Source: Diploscapter coronatus (lineage: Eukaryota > Nematoda > Chromadorea > Rhabditida > Rhabditidae). Taken from it: a DNA stretch of 64,000 nt. A program made the position numbers and the translations under genes. Below the pieces are notes generated by a model, which searched no databases, had not been told where the DNA came from, and saw nothing but the letters and a program-made list of their open reading frames with translations. The stretch lies in contig OZ038422.1 of NCBI GenBank assembly GCA_964036155.1, forward strand, positions 28,605,201 to 28,669,200, written 5' to 3'. Shown here in pieces: positions 35,169 through 46,904 of this stretch. Every line of letters starts with the position of its first letter. Position 1 is the stretch's first letter.

Positions 35169-38100
35169 TCAATGAGACCTCTGATAGCTGTACCTGGATC
35201 TCAGATATGGGTTATAGGGCGTCATGTCTCCCTTTTTCCACTCGTTCCAGAGTAATTGAGCCAGGAAAAGGTGGAAGGCGACTATGAGCACGATAATCAA
35301 AATCCACACCAACGTCGGAATTCCAGAAGAATCGGAGCCAGTCCTAAATTTTTTTAAATTTTAGATATTTAAATCTGATATGATGTTATCGAGGTTTCGA
35401 AAATTTCAGGTTGAAGTGTGATTTTCTGAAGCATATTTCAATTTTCTTTTTCTAAATTTCGTTTTTTTATTTCCCAAAATCTTGCCTATGCATTTCCAGC
35501 ACCGTATCGTCGTGGGCCGAGACCTGATGAACTTCCGAGACATGGATTGCAGACCTGAAATTTAGTCAAACTTTTCCCTATGTTTCAAAAAATTGATAAA
35601 TTTCGCATCTTATCCAAGTTATTGCTACAGGCTTGAATTTTTATGGAATTTCCTTATGCTTCAAAACTCGTGAATATTGATCAGCTTTTGATATTTGCTC
35701 GAACATAGACATATATCGAATTTTTCTATCGAAAAAATAATTCTTCAAAATGGTCCCCAGAAATAATAGTCTGCAATGTTGAATTTCTAACCTCAGTTGT
35801 TCTAAATGTTTCTTGTTGGGGGAAATGTAGAGTAGACTAGTCAATGGCTTTGTGACCTGAATTTCAAAAATTCTAAAATGTACAAATTTTCTTCAAAATT
35901 GATTTTTATTTTTTTCTTTAATTTGAAAATTTTCATAGATTAACCTTCATAGCGACATTCTGAGGCTGATGTTTCACCCCGATTGGAGGGTCCAAGCAAC
36001 CCGCATCGCAAACGAACAGGTTCTCAGAGCCATTGACCTGAAATTTTTGGACTTTTGAAAAATTAAATGTTTCAAAATTATGCGAAAAGGCATAGAAATA
36101 AGCTCGGACATATCCTAGATCTCTGTATGAAATACCTTAAAATAAATCCATGAAATATTCAAAGTTTCAATTTCAAATAGCCGACATAAAATGGGCACTT
36201 GTGAAATGATACTCGATTCAAATTGCATGAGCGATTTTCAAACCTCATAAAAATGTTCCTCCTTCATCATTTCCAAAGTCAATATTCTTTACCCACCTCA
36301 AAATAGGGTCTATTTTCCTCGTCGATCAAGATTTTCACGTTCGCGTAGGCGTCTTTGGTGACGTAGATTGGTCCGAAAGCCAATGGGCGGTGCAATTCCG
36401 AGGGGTCAAATGCAATTTCCAGATGATCATCTTGCATCGACGCTCCGGATAGAGATAGGACTAAAGCCTGAAAATTTAGAAATTATAAAATTTCATTGTT
36501 TCTTGTAAAATGAATAAAACTGCCTATCTTTCAAAAGTTTAGTAATTTTGCACGAAACGTCATAAAAGAATCTGTATGCGAAAGAAGAATCGAGCTTTTA
36601 AATTTCGAAAAAAAAAAAAAACCGACCTCTGAAACGCCCTCAGCGCCCTGTTCGAGTCGCTTCGCGCACCCTTTCTTCTCCAAAGTCAGCAGCCAGATTT
36701 CCGCTAAGCGTAACATTTTCTGAGGGGTTTCCCAGTTCTGAAAATTTTAGTTTCTTTATTCTTTTTCAAAAAATAACTTTTATTTTACCTGCCACAATCT
36801 AGAAGGAAAGAGAATAGTCGAATGGTCCTTGTAGCAAGATTCGCTAGTCGGAATTTCGTACTTCTGCAAATTAGATTTAAAGCAAAAATATCGACTTTTC
36901 CGATCTTAGGGCGCTGTAGAAGAAAGTGAATTATTTTGCAAAAGAATTTATTAAGCGATTTCCTGAAACCTGGCATTTTTTTTAAATCTGGACAATTTTA
37001 TGAGAAATTATCAAATATTTCCATCGAATGAACAACTTTTTAATATATATCTACCGACCTTATCAGTTTCAAAAGTGGGCGCCTTGACATTGGACAGAAC
37101 GACGTAGCGAGTTGCGTTGATTCTGCTTGGATGGAGCACATTCGGGGCCTTTGATGGTGACAGGTAGAAATGGGGCTTGTTCAGCTGAAAAATAAACTTA
37201 TTTATTCGATTTCTTCGAATTACAATTTCTCTGCCTCAATGTTTCATCCTCTAAGTTATATGTAAAATTCTCAAGGAACCAAATGCTTCGTTTCAAATCT
37301 TATAAATCCCATCTTTGAAACCTGTTGATTTTCAACAAGTGTTTACTTTTTCAAATTAATGCGGTTCCTTCGTTCTCATAATTTTAGCTGAATCAACCTC
37401 AGATGATCAAACTCTGTTCGACAATCAATTAAAATCAACCTTTGAAACATTTCAAAATTTTCCACCTTTCTCCAAGCCTCCTTATGTTCGTTGTCCAAGG
37501 TATTCGATGATGTTCCGTGAATTAGGGAATATTGATCGATGATCGACTTATTCAAGGTAGGCGACTTCAGTAACTTTTGCTGTACGATGCAGGTAAATCT
37601 CAGAATCTCTTCTCGCTTGTGGAGTACGGTGAATCTGCCTGGAGCTGTTGAACAGATAATGCCTGAAAAGTGAAACATTGGAATCTGAAATATCGATTGA
37701 GTCGGTTGACAATTTTTTATGATAGTGGGTCAACATTTTCAAGTCCAGAGGAAACTTAGTCTTTCTTCAATTCCGGTTTTTCATACCTGTCGAAGTAGTG
37801 TAGAAATCTCTCGTGAAGACTTCCGCTTCACTGCCCGACTTATTTGATGTCCATCTATCCCTCGGTCGTTTCCTGTTGATATTCACGGTGATGGCGTTTC
37901 TGGTTGGATTCATGACGAGCATTTCCTCGATGAAGACGTCAGGTCTCGTTCTGTGGGCGTACGAAGTCGTCGTCACGCACGTACAATCATCGTCCTAAAA
38001 TTCGATTTTCACTCGTTTATTTTTTCAATTTTTCATAAATTCGATTGAAAGTTCGTCAAGTGATAAACGAACTGAAACGATAATTTCATTTTAAAAACTC

Positions 38101-39211
38101 GATCAAAGTCAAGAGAGTTGTTTGATATCTTTCTTGAAAAATTCGTCTACTTTTTCCTTATTTATCAAGACTTTTCCCATCACTTTTCAAAGCTGTCTCA
38201 AATTTTCGGCAAAGGATGTTTCAATTTTGTGATTGCTCAAGACGAATTAACTTGAAAGAAAAACTTTTATCAGATTCAAAATAAGTTCTTCAAGTTTTTA
38301 AGAAATCTCACCATCCTTTGCCTATTTATCAAAGCCATCGAATTTTCAAGTGCGAATTAACTTGTTCAAGATCCTATTTTCTCTTAATTTTTTCCAACTC
38401 ACCACAATAGCGCACTTGATCCTTCTCCAGATGCCGTTGTCGAAGTGGGAGATGGTTTCCTCTGCGGGCGACACGGTTGAATCCTCGAACGAGACGTCGA
38501 CTTGTGCGTAAAAGCCAGATTGGACGTTCAGGATTCGGGAGCCGTTTGACGATAACCTGAAAATATTTGTATCTTTTATTTCTAAGGAAAAATAGAAGTG
38601 AGCCTGGATTGTGTTATTTGGGAAAAGTTTCTCTTTCTTATTATTATTCATAGAATAGTTTGAAGGTGATTGTTTTATTTTTCGAAACAATCACCAAATT
38701 TCCCCGAACATGTCGACTCCAAAGTGACCGTTTCCAATGAATTTGACCGCATCCTCGCCAAGTGCTGCGTTGCCGTCCTGAAGATAATATACAATTTGTG
38801 AATACCCGTTATCAATTAAATTCTAGACCATATTGTTCAGATAAATTAAGAGTTCTTGAAACGTATCATTGTTTAAACATCTTTACACTTTTAATGAAAC
38901 CCAGTTTTTTCTTCAAAAATTCAAAATAAAGACCTCGATATCTCGTTTCCAGGACCTGACCCGATCGTTGATGCACTGCTGAGCGCTCGAGGCACTCGAC
39001 CCTCCCCCAGACGAGGCGAACCAGTAGACGATGAAAATGATGCAGCACGCGATGCCGAGCAGACGGCGCTTTGCCTCAAATTATTTTTATTTTATTTTTA
39101 AAAATTAGAAAAAAAAACCTTGAGATTCCTGAGGACGTAATGAAGACGCTCTTCGAATTGAAGGCGCTCCGCCTGACGCTCAATTAGCTTTACCCAATGA
39201 GGCGACGTCAT
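35169..39211 (-). CDS. KIAA2013: KIAA2013 / DUF2152 family membrane protein
   Basis: Homologue of the conserved animal protein KIAA2013, whose molecular role I do not know. Exons run from MTSPHWVKLIERQ to a C-terminus ending RSRYSYQRSH. Shared landmarks: an N-terminal membrane anchor (LLGIACCIIFIVYWF) followed by Cys and Trp (CINDRVRSWKR); TSYAHRTRPDVFIEEMLVMN; AEIWLLTLEKKGC; VTKPLTSLLYISPNKKHLEQ; and a C-terminal helix (LVWILIIVLIVAFHLFLAQ) followed by LWNEWKKGDM. The large middle part should be lumenal or extracellular. The gene is divergent from vha-8. Its stop lies 861 nt upstream of the mars-1 start on the same strand. Confidence 0.85.
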
Positions 39212-40012
39212 TTTACATCACATTTGACAAAAAATCTTTAAAGTCATTTTTCAGATTGCGCAAAATTTCAGAAAACTGCCAAAGAAAATGCGAATCACGG
39301 AAACTATCAGAAAAGATAATTTAGATAGTTGGCCAATTAAAAAAAATTAGCTAGATAATCAAACATTTCGAAATCGATAAAGAAAACATCGAGTTAAAAT
39401 GCAAATTTCAAGAACCAATCGATAAGATTAGATAATTAGGTAGTTATCTACTCGATAATTGGCCAATTAGCTAGAAAGATCAATAAAATCGACGACAAAT
39501 ACGGAAGTTTGATTGACGGGCCAGGTCTTCGTGGTGGTGGATTTCAAGTGCTGATTTGGCGTCATTTTACGCGTCAATTTTTCGGGTCTTGTAGCGAATG
39601 GCCTCCGGGGCTCGGTCATTGAACTTAACGGGGGCTCCTCGACAACTTCGGAAAAATCGTGTTGCTTTCTGACCACGAATTTTCACCTCCGTCTCCGATT
39701 TGGTATTATTTTCCGAAGCCTTGCCTGGACCGTAATTTAAACATTTTTGACCGATTCTCGCCGGTTTCAACCGATTTTTGGCTTTACCAAAAACGAAAAA
39801 TCAATCTGAGGAACCATTGATTTTTCGTTTTCTGAAATAGATAAAAGACTCCAAATTCTCATTTTTGTTCAGATTTTTCTAAGAATTTCAGAACTCTAGG
39901 CTTATTTCCATGATTTTCCCCGTTTTATCTCCAAAAGTTGCGAAATTGATCGATTTTCCGCACTTTTTCGAGCTTTCAATTTCAAGAAGCTATTCTTACA
40001 GAAACATTAAAA
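39212..40012. promoter_or_regulatory. Divergent promoter region, KIAA2013 homologue / vha-8
   Basis: No gene supported. The stretch 39320-39480 holds imperfect direct repeats containing TTGGCCAATTA and TTAGCTAGA, which could be regulatory or just AT-rich repetition. A TTCTTACAG acceptor lies 10 nt before the vha-8 ATG. Confidence 0.4.
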
Positions 40013-41682
40013 ATGGGTATCTCGGACACGGACGTTCAGAAGCAGCTCCGCCACATGATGGCCTTCATCGAGCAGGTCAAACGTTAATTTTCTCTTAATT
40101 AGTTTTTATTTTAGAGAAATGTTTGATTTTTTGTTCACTTTTGTTTTCCAGGAGGCGAATGAAAAGGCGGAAGAGATCGACGCGAAGGCCGAGGAAGAAT
40201 TCAACATTGAGAAGGTACAAAATTTTGAAATAGAACATCTTTGAGTTCTTTGTTTCATTTTAAATAACTATTTTGGTTTTTTAATAGACGAACTTTCCAG
40301 ACTTTTCATAATTTTAGCTTTTTAAAAAATTAAAAGAATACAGAATTATAAAAATTAAGGAGTGCTAAAATTAAAAAAAAAAAAAAAAATTGCAGGGCCG
40401 CCTCGTGCAGCAACAGCGCCAGAAGATAATGGAGTTCTACGAGAAGAAGGAAAAGCAGGTCGAATTGCAGAGGAAGATCCAGTCATCCAACTCGCTCAAT
40501 GCAGGAAGGCTCACTTGTTTGAAGGTTTTTTTTAAATAAATATTTTCGACTTTTAACTATTCTATAAAGATGTTTTTTTTTATTTAATTCAATTTCTAGG
40601 CTCGTGAAGACCACATCCGCCACGTGCTGGATGAGGCGCGCTCGAATTTGTCGCGAATTTCCGGCGATACGGCCAGATACCCCGCTATTCTCAAGGGACT
40701 CATTATGCAGGTCTGATTTTTAAAATGTTTATTTTGTTTTCTTTAAAAAGTTCACCCTCATTCTATTTCGTAGTTCATTATAGTTGCCATATTATTTTCT
40801 GAAAGATAACAAAGATAGATAAGAGTGAAAACTAATAAACTCCGTTCGCTTTCGTTCGAACAACGAGTTAAAAAATGAAGAAAATAAAATGAAAACTTAA
40901 AAAGATATATTCTTGCTTAGTTTCCACAATTCCAGGGTCTCCTGCAAATGCTGGAGAAAGAGGTGGTTTTGCGATGCCGTGAGAAGGATCTGAGTCTGGT
41001 ACAGCAGCTTTTGCCTGAGTGCCTCGATTCCCAATCCAAGGTTATTATTTTTGTTTTCTTTAATTCTTTTAAAAAATTTTAATTTCACAATTTAAACATT
41101 TTAAAGGCCTGTTTAAAAATTTATACTTTCTAAAAAATAAACTTTGAATTGTCAGGAATGGGGCGACCGGACGAACGTGACGATCGACAAAAACAACTAC
41201 CTGCCTTCGGAGTCCGCAGGTGGCGTCGAGCTCGCCGCGAAGGCCGGCAAAATCCGCGTCTCGTCGACTCTCGAAAGCCGATTGGATCTCATCTCGACTC
41301 AAGTAAGCAGCTCTCTTAATTTTTTTGAAAGAAATAATTATTTAAATTTCAAATCATCGTGGATTTTGAAACTAATATTATCCCTTTAAATTTTGAATTG
41401 ATTAGAGATAATTCGTATTATGAGATTCTTAAAACATATTCGAGTCTGATCACAAAACATTTTACAACTTAATATACCAGATACCAGAAAAACGTATGAA
41501 ATTTCATTTGTGACTCCTTTTCGCAATGACTATTATAAATTCTGCCAATCAAAGTTTACTTGAAAAGTGATCTTATAAAAACTTGAATCTTATTTTATTT
41601 TTAATTAATATCTTTCCAGATCATCCCGCAAATTCGTACCGCCCTATTCGGACCGAATCCCAACAGGAAATTCTTCGATTAG
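40013..41682 (+). CDS. vha-8: V-type proton ATPase subunit E
   Basis: Peripheral-stalk subunit of the vacuolar H+-ATPase V1 sector, needed for acidifying organelles and excretory or gut lumen. Seven exons (40013-40075, 40152-40214, 40396-40524, 40600-40710, 40936-41040, 41156-41302, 41620-41682) give 226 residues, the normal family length. The start [20 protein letters not shown] is typical. A long N-terminal helix follows ([20 protein letters not shown], then [16 protein letters not shown]) and the globular C-terminal half ([63 protein letters not shown]). Subunit E signatures run throughout. The first ATG after the TTACAG acceptor is used. Confidence 0.97.
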
Positions 41683-42718
41683 AGGACTCCACGACAGAAG
41701 TGTGCACTTGAAAATGCAAATTGTGCTTCATGCCCAAACTCTTCCGTCTTCCCAAAATCACTTATTATGCTACCGGAAAATTCTCATCTTGAAAAATAGC
41801 AAGTAAAAAATTTAGAATTTTCTAATTCTACCCTAGTTTATGCTAATTTTACATGCTATTCCCTCAAGTTTCGAATTTTTCATCTATTCATTTTACACGC
41901 AAAAATTCACCTTTTCTCCGTTTTCTTTCAGCAAAATTTCCCCGATTTTTTTTTCGATGAAGTCTTTTTTCTAATTCTGAGGCTTGTTTTAAAATATTGT
42001 ATGATTCACCCTTTTCACCTCTCAAAACGTAGTCGATTTGTTGAACATTCGGGATTGGTTATAAAAAGTGAATTTGAAGTTTTTGAAGAAAAAAAAAGTA
42101 TCAAACCCGGATTTTCGACGAATCTTTGTGGACCCATTCCAACACGATAAGAATTGTGATAGAGTCGATTTTATACAGAGAGTTTTAGTAGTGTGGTTAG
42201 TGAAAAATTTTCGAATTAACGCGATTTTTCATAAGCTTGAGTTGTGCCCATCTCCTTTTATGAAGATACAAATGTGTTTTGAAGTAAAATGAGATTTTTA
42301 TTTTTTAAATTTCATTTTTATAACAAATGGAGCCTTGCAAAGTTAAATTAGAGAAATAGAAATTCGAACGTAATTCAAACTTCTATTCGCTTTCAAAACT
42401 AACTTCGCGAAGTATGATATAACAAGAAAAAATCAACAACGTAACTCCAACAACTGATTTTTTTTTTAGATTTTTGCCAGAATATTCTAGGGCTTCTAGA
42501 AAATAATCCATTTTTGAATATTAGAATTTGAATAATTTTCAGAGGAATACAGCTCCTGAAATTTTCACATTTCATTTTCTTAATTATTGATTTTTGGAGA
42601 ATCACTTCTTTTATTATTTGAGACGTTCATTTCTTCCCGAAATGGGTGAATTTTTCAAAGTTTGCAGGAAAAAGTGGATTTTCGGAAAAAGACCATGTAA
42701 CATAATTTTAAAATTTAC
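41683..42718. other. Convergent intergenic region, vha-8 / IMP4
   Basis: Contains the 3' ends of vha-8 (plus) and IMP4 (minus). Short ORFs at 42068-42292 and 42399-42605 have no motif or splice context. No repeat or RNA gene was seen. Confidence 0.5.
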
Positions 42719-44832
42719 CTAAATTTCATCGTCACTGTCCCCTTTCTTGGAAAGGTAGTGCTTCTTCTTGGCTGTGTTGGTGTAGGAGCGCAGGACCCAT
42801 TCGTCTTTGGCCGTCGAAATATTCTCCAGGGTGCCAAGTTTGATAGCATAGGCTAAAATTTTTATTTATTTATTTTATTATTATTTAGATATTTGAATCC
42901 TTTTTTTTATTTCTACGAATTTTGCATCGTTTAAAAGAAAAACGAAGATTTAGGGATATCATTTAATCTTTTTTTTTTAAATTTAATTTCATTAGTTAGG
43001 TTAAACATTGAGATAAAAACGGGTATAATTTGATGAAAATTTGAAACATATTTTAAAAATAAGTAATTCTAAAATTAAGAGAAAAACTTACGACGCATTT
43101 CGAAGCGCGGTCCGATTTCAGTTAGCTCGATCTCACCGTGCTCGGCCTTCTGAGAAATAATATGATCAGAACAAAAATATTAATGTTCAGAAAAGTAAGT
43201 GTTCCGAAAAAATGAAAATTGTGACCTTGTGAACGTGATGCCTGAACGAGATGAAGTCGTTGTCGTTGTTGAAGGTGATAACCCGTTTTGAGGACTCTTT
43301 CGGCACAGGGAACAGGTGCTTGAGGATCGAGGTGAACTGAAATTATGAAAATCAATGAATTTGAAAAAAAAATCAGTTTCAGAAAATATTGAAAGAAAAC
43401 TAAATCCCCCTTCATTGATGGGTCGAATGCAATACGTTTCAGGAAATCAATAGATTGCAATAATCTTTTTCACGGGGATAATTGCACACTTTGATCGTAA
43501 ACATCTCTTAATAAGTTTCAGTTATGTTAAAACTGATACTCGAAATGAAAGTTTGATAGCAGAATCAAAGCAGAGAATAAAAGACCCGATTTTACACTAT
43601 CCGTTGACCCACCCTTTGTCCGAGTTTGGAGTCGAGGTTGAAGAAAATGAGGTGTGGGTATTGCTGCGAGACGGCCTCACGATCATCCACATCGTGACGC
43701 ATCACCACGTTTGTCAGACTGGAAGAAAATTCTTGAAAACAAATCAGGAGGTTTTAAGGCCCATACTTTTGTTTTTCATTTAAAAATCTCAAGTATTTCT
43801 CCTTTTCAGGAAAAAGTATACGAAATAGTTGATGCTCTCAATATGGGTACTAACTTGAAATAAGCAGTCGGCCCGAAAGGCAAGTGGCAGACGACAAGCC
43901 CATCTGGGTTTCCTCTGGTTTCCGTCAGGAGGATCAGATCCGTCACCTATTTTTAAAATTTTATTGTCTATTCACTTATCTTTCAATTTTTTTCAATCCA
44001 GACCAAAAAGTATTAAAACAGTTCAAAGATATCAATAAAATCACTTCCTTGAAATATGCCCAAACTTTAAAAATAAAAAAGGCTAACATCATTGGCTTTG
44101 CAGGCCTGCATCAACTGACGAATGTCGTGATGGCCTCTGTTGAGACGTTGCGCGTTCGGGAAAACCAGACGCATTTCCTGAACATATGTTATTTTCTAGA
44201 ACAAGATATTCCAAGATTTATCCCCGAAAATAAGCCAAAACGTCAAATTCGGGTTTTTTTTTTAAAAAGATTCCAAAACGAAAACATTTTAGACATAGTT
44301 AATGTTATAGAAGAAAAGTTAAGATATTAAAATTCTAGAAAATTTTGAAGAGCTTCGAGATTTTTTTTTTTCGAATTTTTACCTTAGCGAAAACCTTCAA
44401 CTTGCTACTTGGGTCACGACTCGTGGTGATCACGATTTTCGGGTCGTCGACACCTGCCCAGCGGTACTCGTCATCAACTTCGTTCACCTATAAATAGTCA
44501 TCGTTTCAAAGATTAGAAATTTTTTTAAAATCTCCCTTTTACAAATTTTCATACCTGCCCTCCCCATTCGGCTCCTTCAGCCAGCGACAGCGCTTCTTTT
44601 CGCAGATTCGTGTCGATTTTCCTGAATTTATAACTTGTTAAAATAAGATATACAAATTTTCAAGGGTTTCTTTTCCTTTAAAATTCTCTTCATTTTTCAA
44701 AAATTGAAAATACCGATTATTTTCGATGGCGTCCTTGACTTTCTCGCGTTTTTCTTCTATCGCCTTTTGTCTTTGTTCCAGACTTTTCCGGTAAATGTAC
44801 TCCCTGCGAAGTCGATTTTCGCGACGAATCAT
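42719..44832 (-). CDS. IMP4: U3 snoRNP protein IMP4 (Brix domain)
   Basis: Part of the small-subunit processome, binding the U3 snoRNA/pre-rRNA duplex in the nucleolus. The N-terminal helix ([20 protein letters not shown], then [14 protein letters not shown]) is characteristic of IMP4. The Brix domain follows: [52 protein letters not shown], then VVMRHDV and PHLIFFNFDSKLGQR. The C-terminus includes [13 protein letters not shown] and a [15 protein letters not shown] end. The ATG follows a TTTCAG acceptor by 5 nt. The start is only 350 nt from the NDUFA12 stop on the same strand, consistent with a downstream operon gene. Some internal exon borders are approximate. Confidence 0.92.
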
Positions 44833-45182
44833 TTGTCCTGAAATTTGTTTTTCAAAAATAAAAACAATAAATCAGGTATGCAAGTTTTCGAAACTTTTCT
44901 CCCAGAAATAGAAATAAATTTTAAAAATCATCTTTATTCTATAATCTACCGAAGTCTTAATCAATTTCAATTATCTACACAGCAAACTCGAATTATAGTA
45001 GTCATAGAAAATCGTATAAAAACCTGAAAATAGCCTGTGCAAGGAAAATTCACCCTAATGCTAAATTCCAGTTAGAATTTAGTACTGGAGCATATTTACC
45101 AAAAAATGGGTATTTTCATTTTTACAATTTTTCTTGGAGAATTTTAAAGAAAGTTCGAATTTCTGCTATTTTCTCGAATTTT

Positions 45183-46179
45183 ATTTTTTCGAGGGCGGAG
45201 TCCAGGCCTGAGTTTTGGCACGAGTCGTCGAGTAGGGAACGTACTTGTCCTCCCTGAAAATGTTGCTTATTTTTTAAAATGCTCTTTTTCAATTTTCAGC
45301 ATGAAAAATTATTGGAGTCTATCAAAATCATTTCCAACCTCCAAGATGAGTATTGAACATGAATAACTTCTAGCAGAAGGAGAATTCTTTGAAATTTAAT
45401 AATCTTTTGAAACCTATCATTTTTGCTAATTTCGAAATTCGCCCTTACAAATTGATAGACAGGTTCTCGCGATGCTCGAGTTTCCAGGCCGGTTGGCTGG
45501 GCGGCTTCTTGGTTGGTGGGTCGTCCGTGATGTGGTGCAGCCAGCCGTGCCTAAAAATTCATCAATTATTCAGAAAACGCAAATTAAAAGTATCAGGTCG
45601 GAGAATAGTTTATTCAAAGCAAATTCGGGGAATATCAAAATAACCACCCTTTGTAAGGAATACTTACTTTCACTCAAATGAATGATATAAAATACCAGAT
45701 TTAAAAGTCGAGCTTTTTAAATATTCGATTTTACTTTGACTGCTTTTTTTTCTATTCAATTTTTCTTCCGAATTTGAAATTTAAGATTTTACGAACCATT
45801 CCGGTGGCACCTGCGATGCATCGTAGTCGAGCCAGACCCTCTCCGGATACTCGACCCATCGATTCCTGGGCATGTAGAAGGCGTTGTCCTCGTAGTACTT
45901 GTTGCCGAACTGGTCCTCGCCCATGAGTGTGCCTACGCGAGTCTGGTCCATCCTGAAGTTGAAAAAAGAAATATTTTTCAAATTTTAAGTCTCTAAAAAA
46001 AACTAAAGACTATCATCGGCGCGAAACTTTTACGATTTTTTCAAACTATTTGAAGGATATTTCAGGAAAAAAGCTCACAAGTATCTCTTCTTGAGGGTGC
46101 TCTTGATGCCGCCCTGCTGCTTGATGATGTTACGCAGGTTGATCCACTTGTCCACGCCGATGAATTGTTTCCAAGACAT
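45183..46179 (-). CDS. NDUFA12: NADH:ubiquinone oxidoreductase subunit NDUFA12 (B17.2)
   Basis: Accessory subunit of mitochondrial complex I on the matrix side. Four main exons give about 140 residues, the usual size. Diagnostic blocks: an N-terminal segment (MSWKQFIGVDKWINLRNIIK); VGTLMGEDQFGNKYYED followed by NRWVEYPE; VPPEWHGWLHHITDDPP; and a C-terminus with PYSTTRAKTQAWTPP. The ATG directly abuts a TTTTTCAG acceptor, so the mature 5' end is probably spliced leader plus ATG. It lies between p47 (upstream) and IMP4 (downstream), all on the minus strand. Confidence 0.95.
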
Positions 46180-46904
46180 CTGAAAAATCGATTTCAGAAA
46201 CTGTAAAAAATCTATTTTGCCGAAAATCCTCCCGTGCTTTTCAACAAATAATTCATCGAAAAGTACAGGAGACCCTTTAAAATTGATATTTTCTGAAAAG
46301 TCCTGAAAATCAATAGTTAAAAGATCAGATATCCAACTGTATAAATACAGTATTCTAAAATATAAATTTAAAGAAAAAAATCATAATTTATTCTTTTCGG
46401 GAAATCGCGAGCGCAACAATTTTATTTACCCCCCACACACGTTTTCTTGCAGTGAAGAAAAAACCGAAAAACAATCAAGAATCTCTCGATTTTTCAAGTT
46501 TAGATAAAAAGTCGCATAATAATTTACGAAAAAATCCAGAAGACAATGAATTTTGCAAAAGGAAATAATGGTTTTGGGCATCAAGGCGATATATCATTCA
46601 CCGAAAATTACAAGTATTTAGAAAAGGAAAAAACGATACTTTAAAGAAAAACAAACTTATCTAGTTTAGGATTCAATAAGTTATTTTCGAAAAAGAGATT
46701 TAGCAAAAGGAAATATTGTTATTTTAAGTGTTGAAAGTGCTATCATTCAGCAAAAATTACAAATATTTTTTACCAAAGAAAAAACGATGCTTTAGAGTTC
46801 AAAGTTATCTTCAAGAAAAAATCTTATCGAATAGATGAAAATTAATTTCATGACCGGTACGTTTACCACTATTTTATGTTCCGGAATTTGGCGATTTCAG
46901 GAAT

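Noticed and set aside
43884..44330. 148-codon plus-strand ORF
   Set aside because: Antisense shadow of IMP4 exons and introns, whose minus-strand frame is clearly the coding one.
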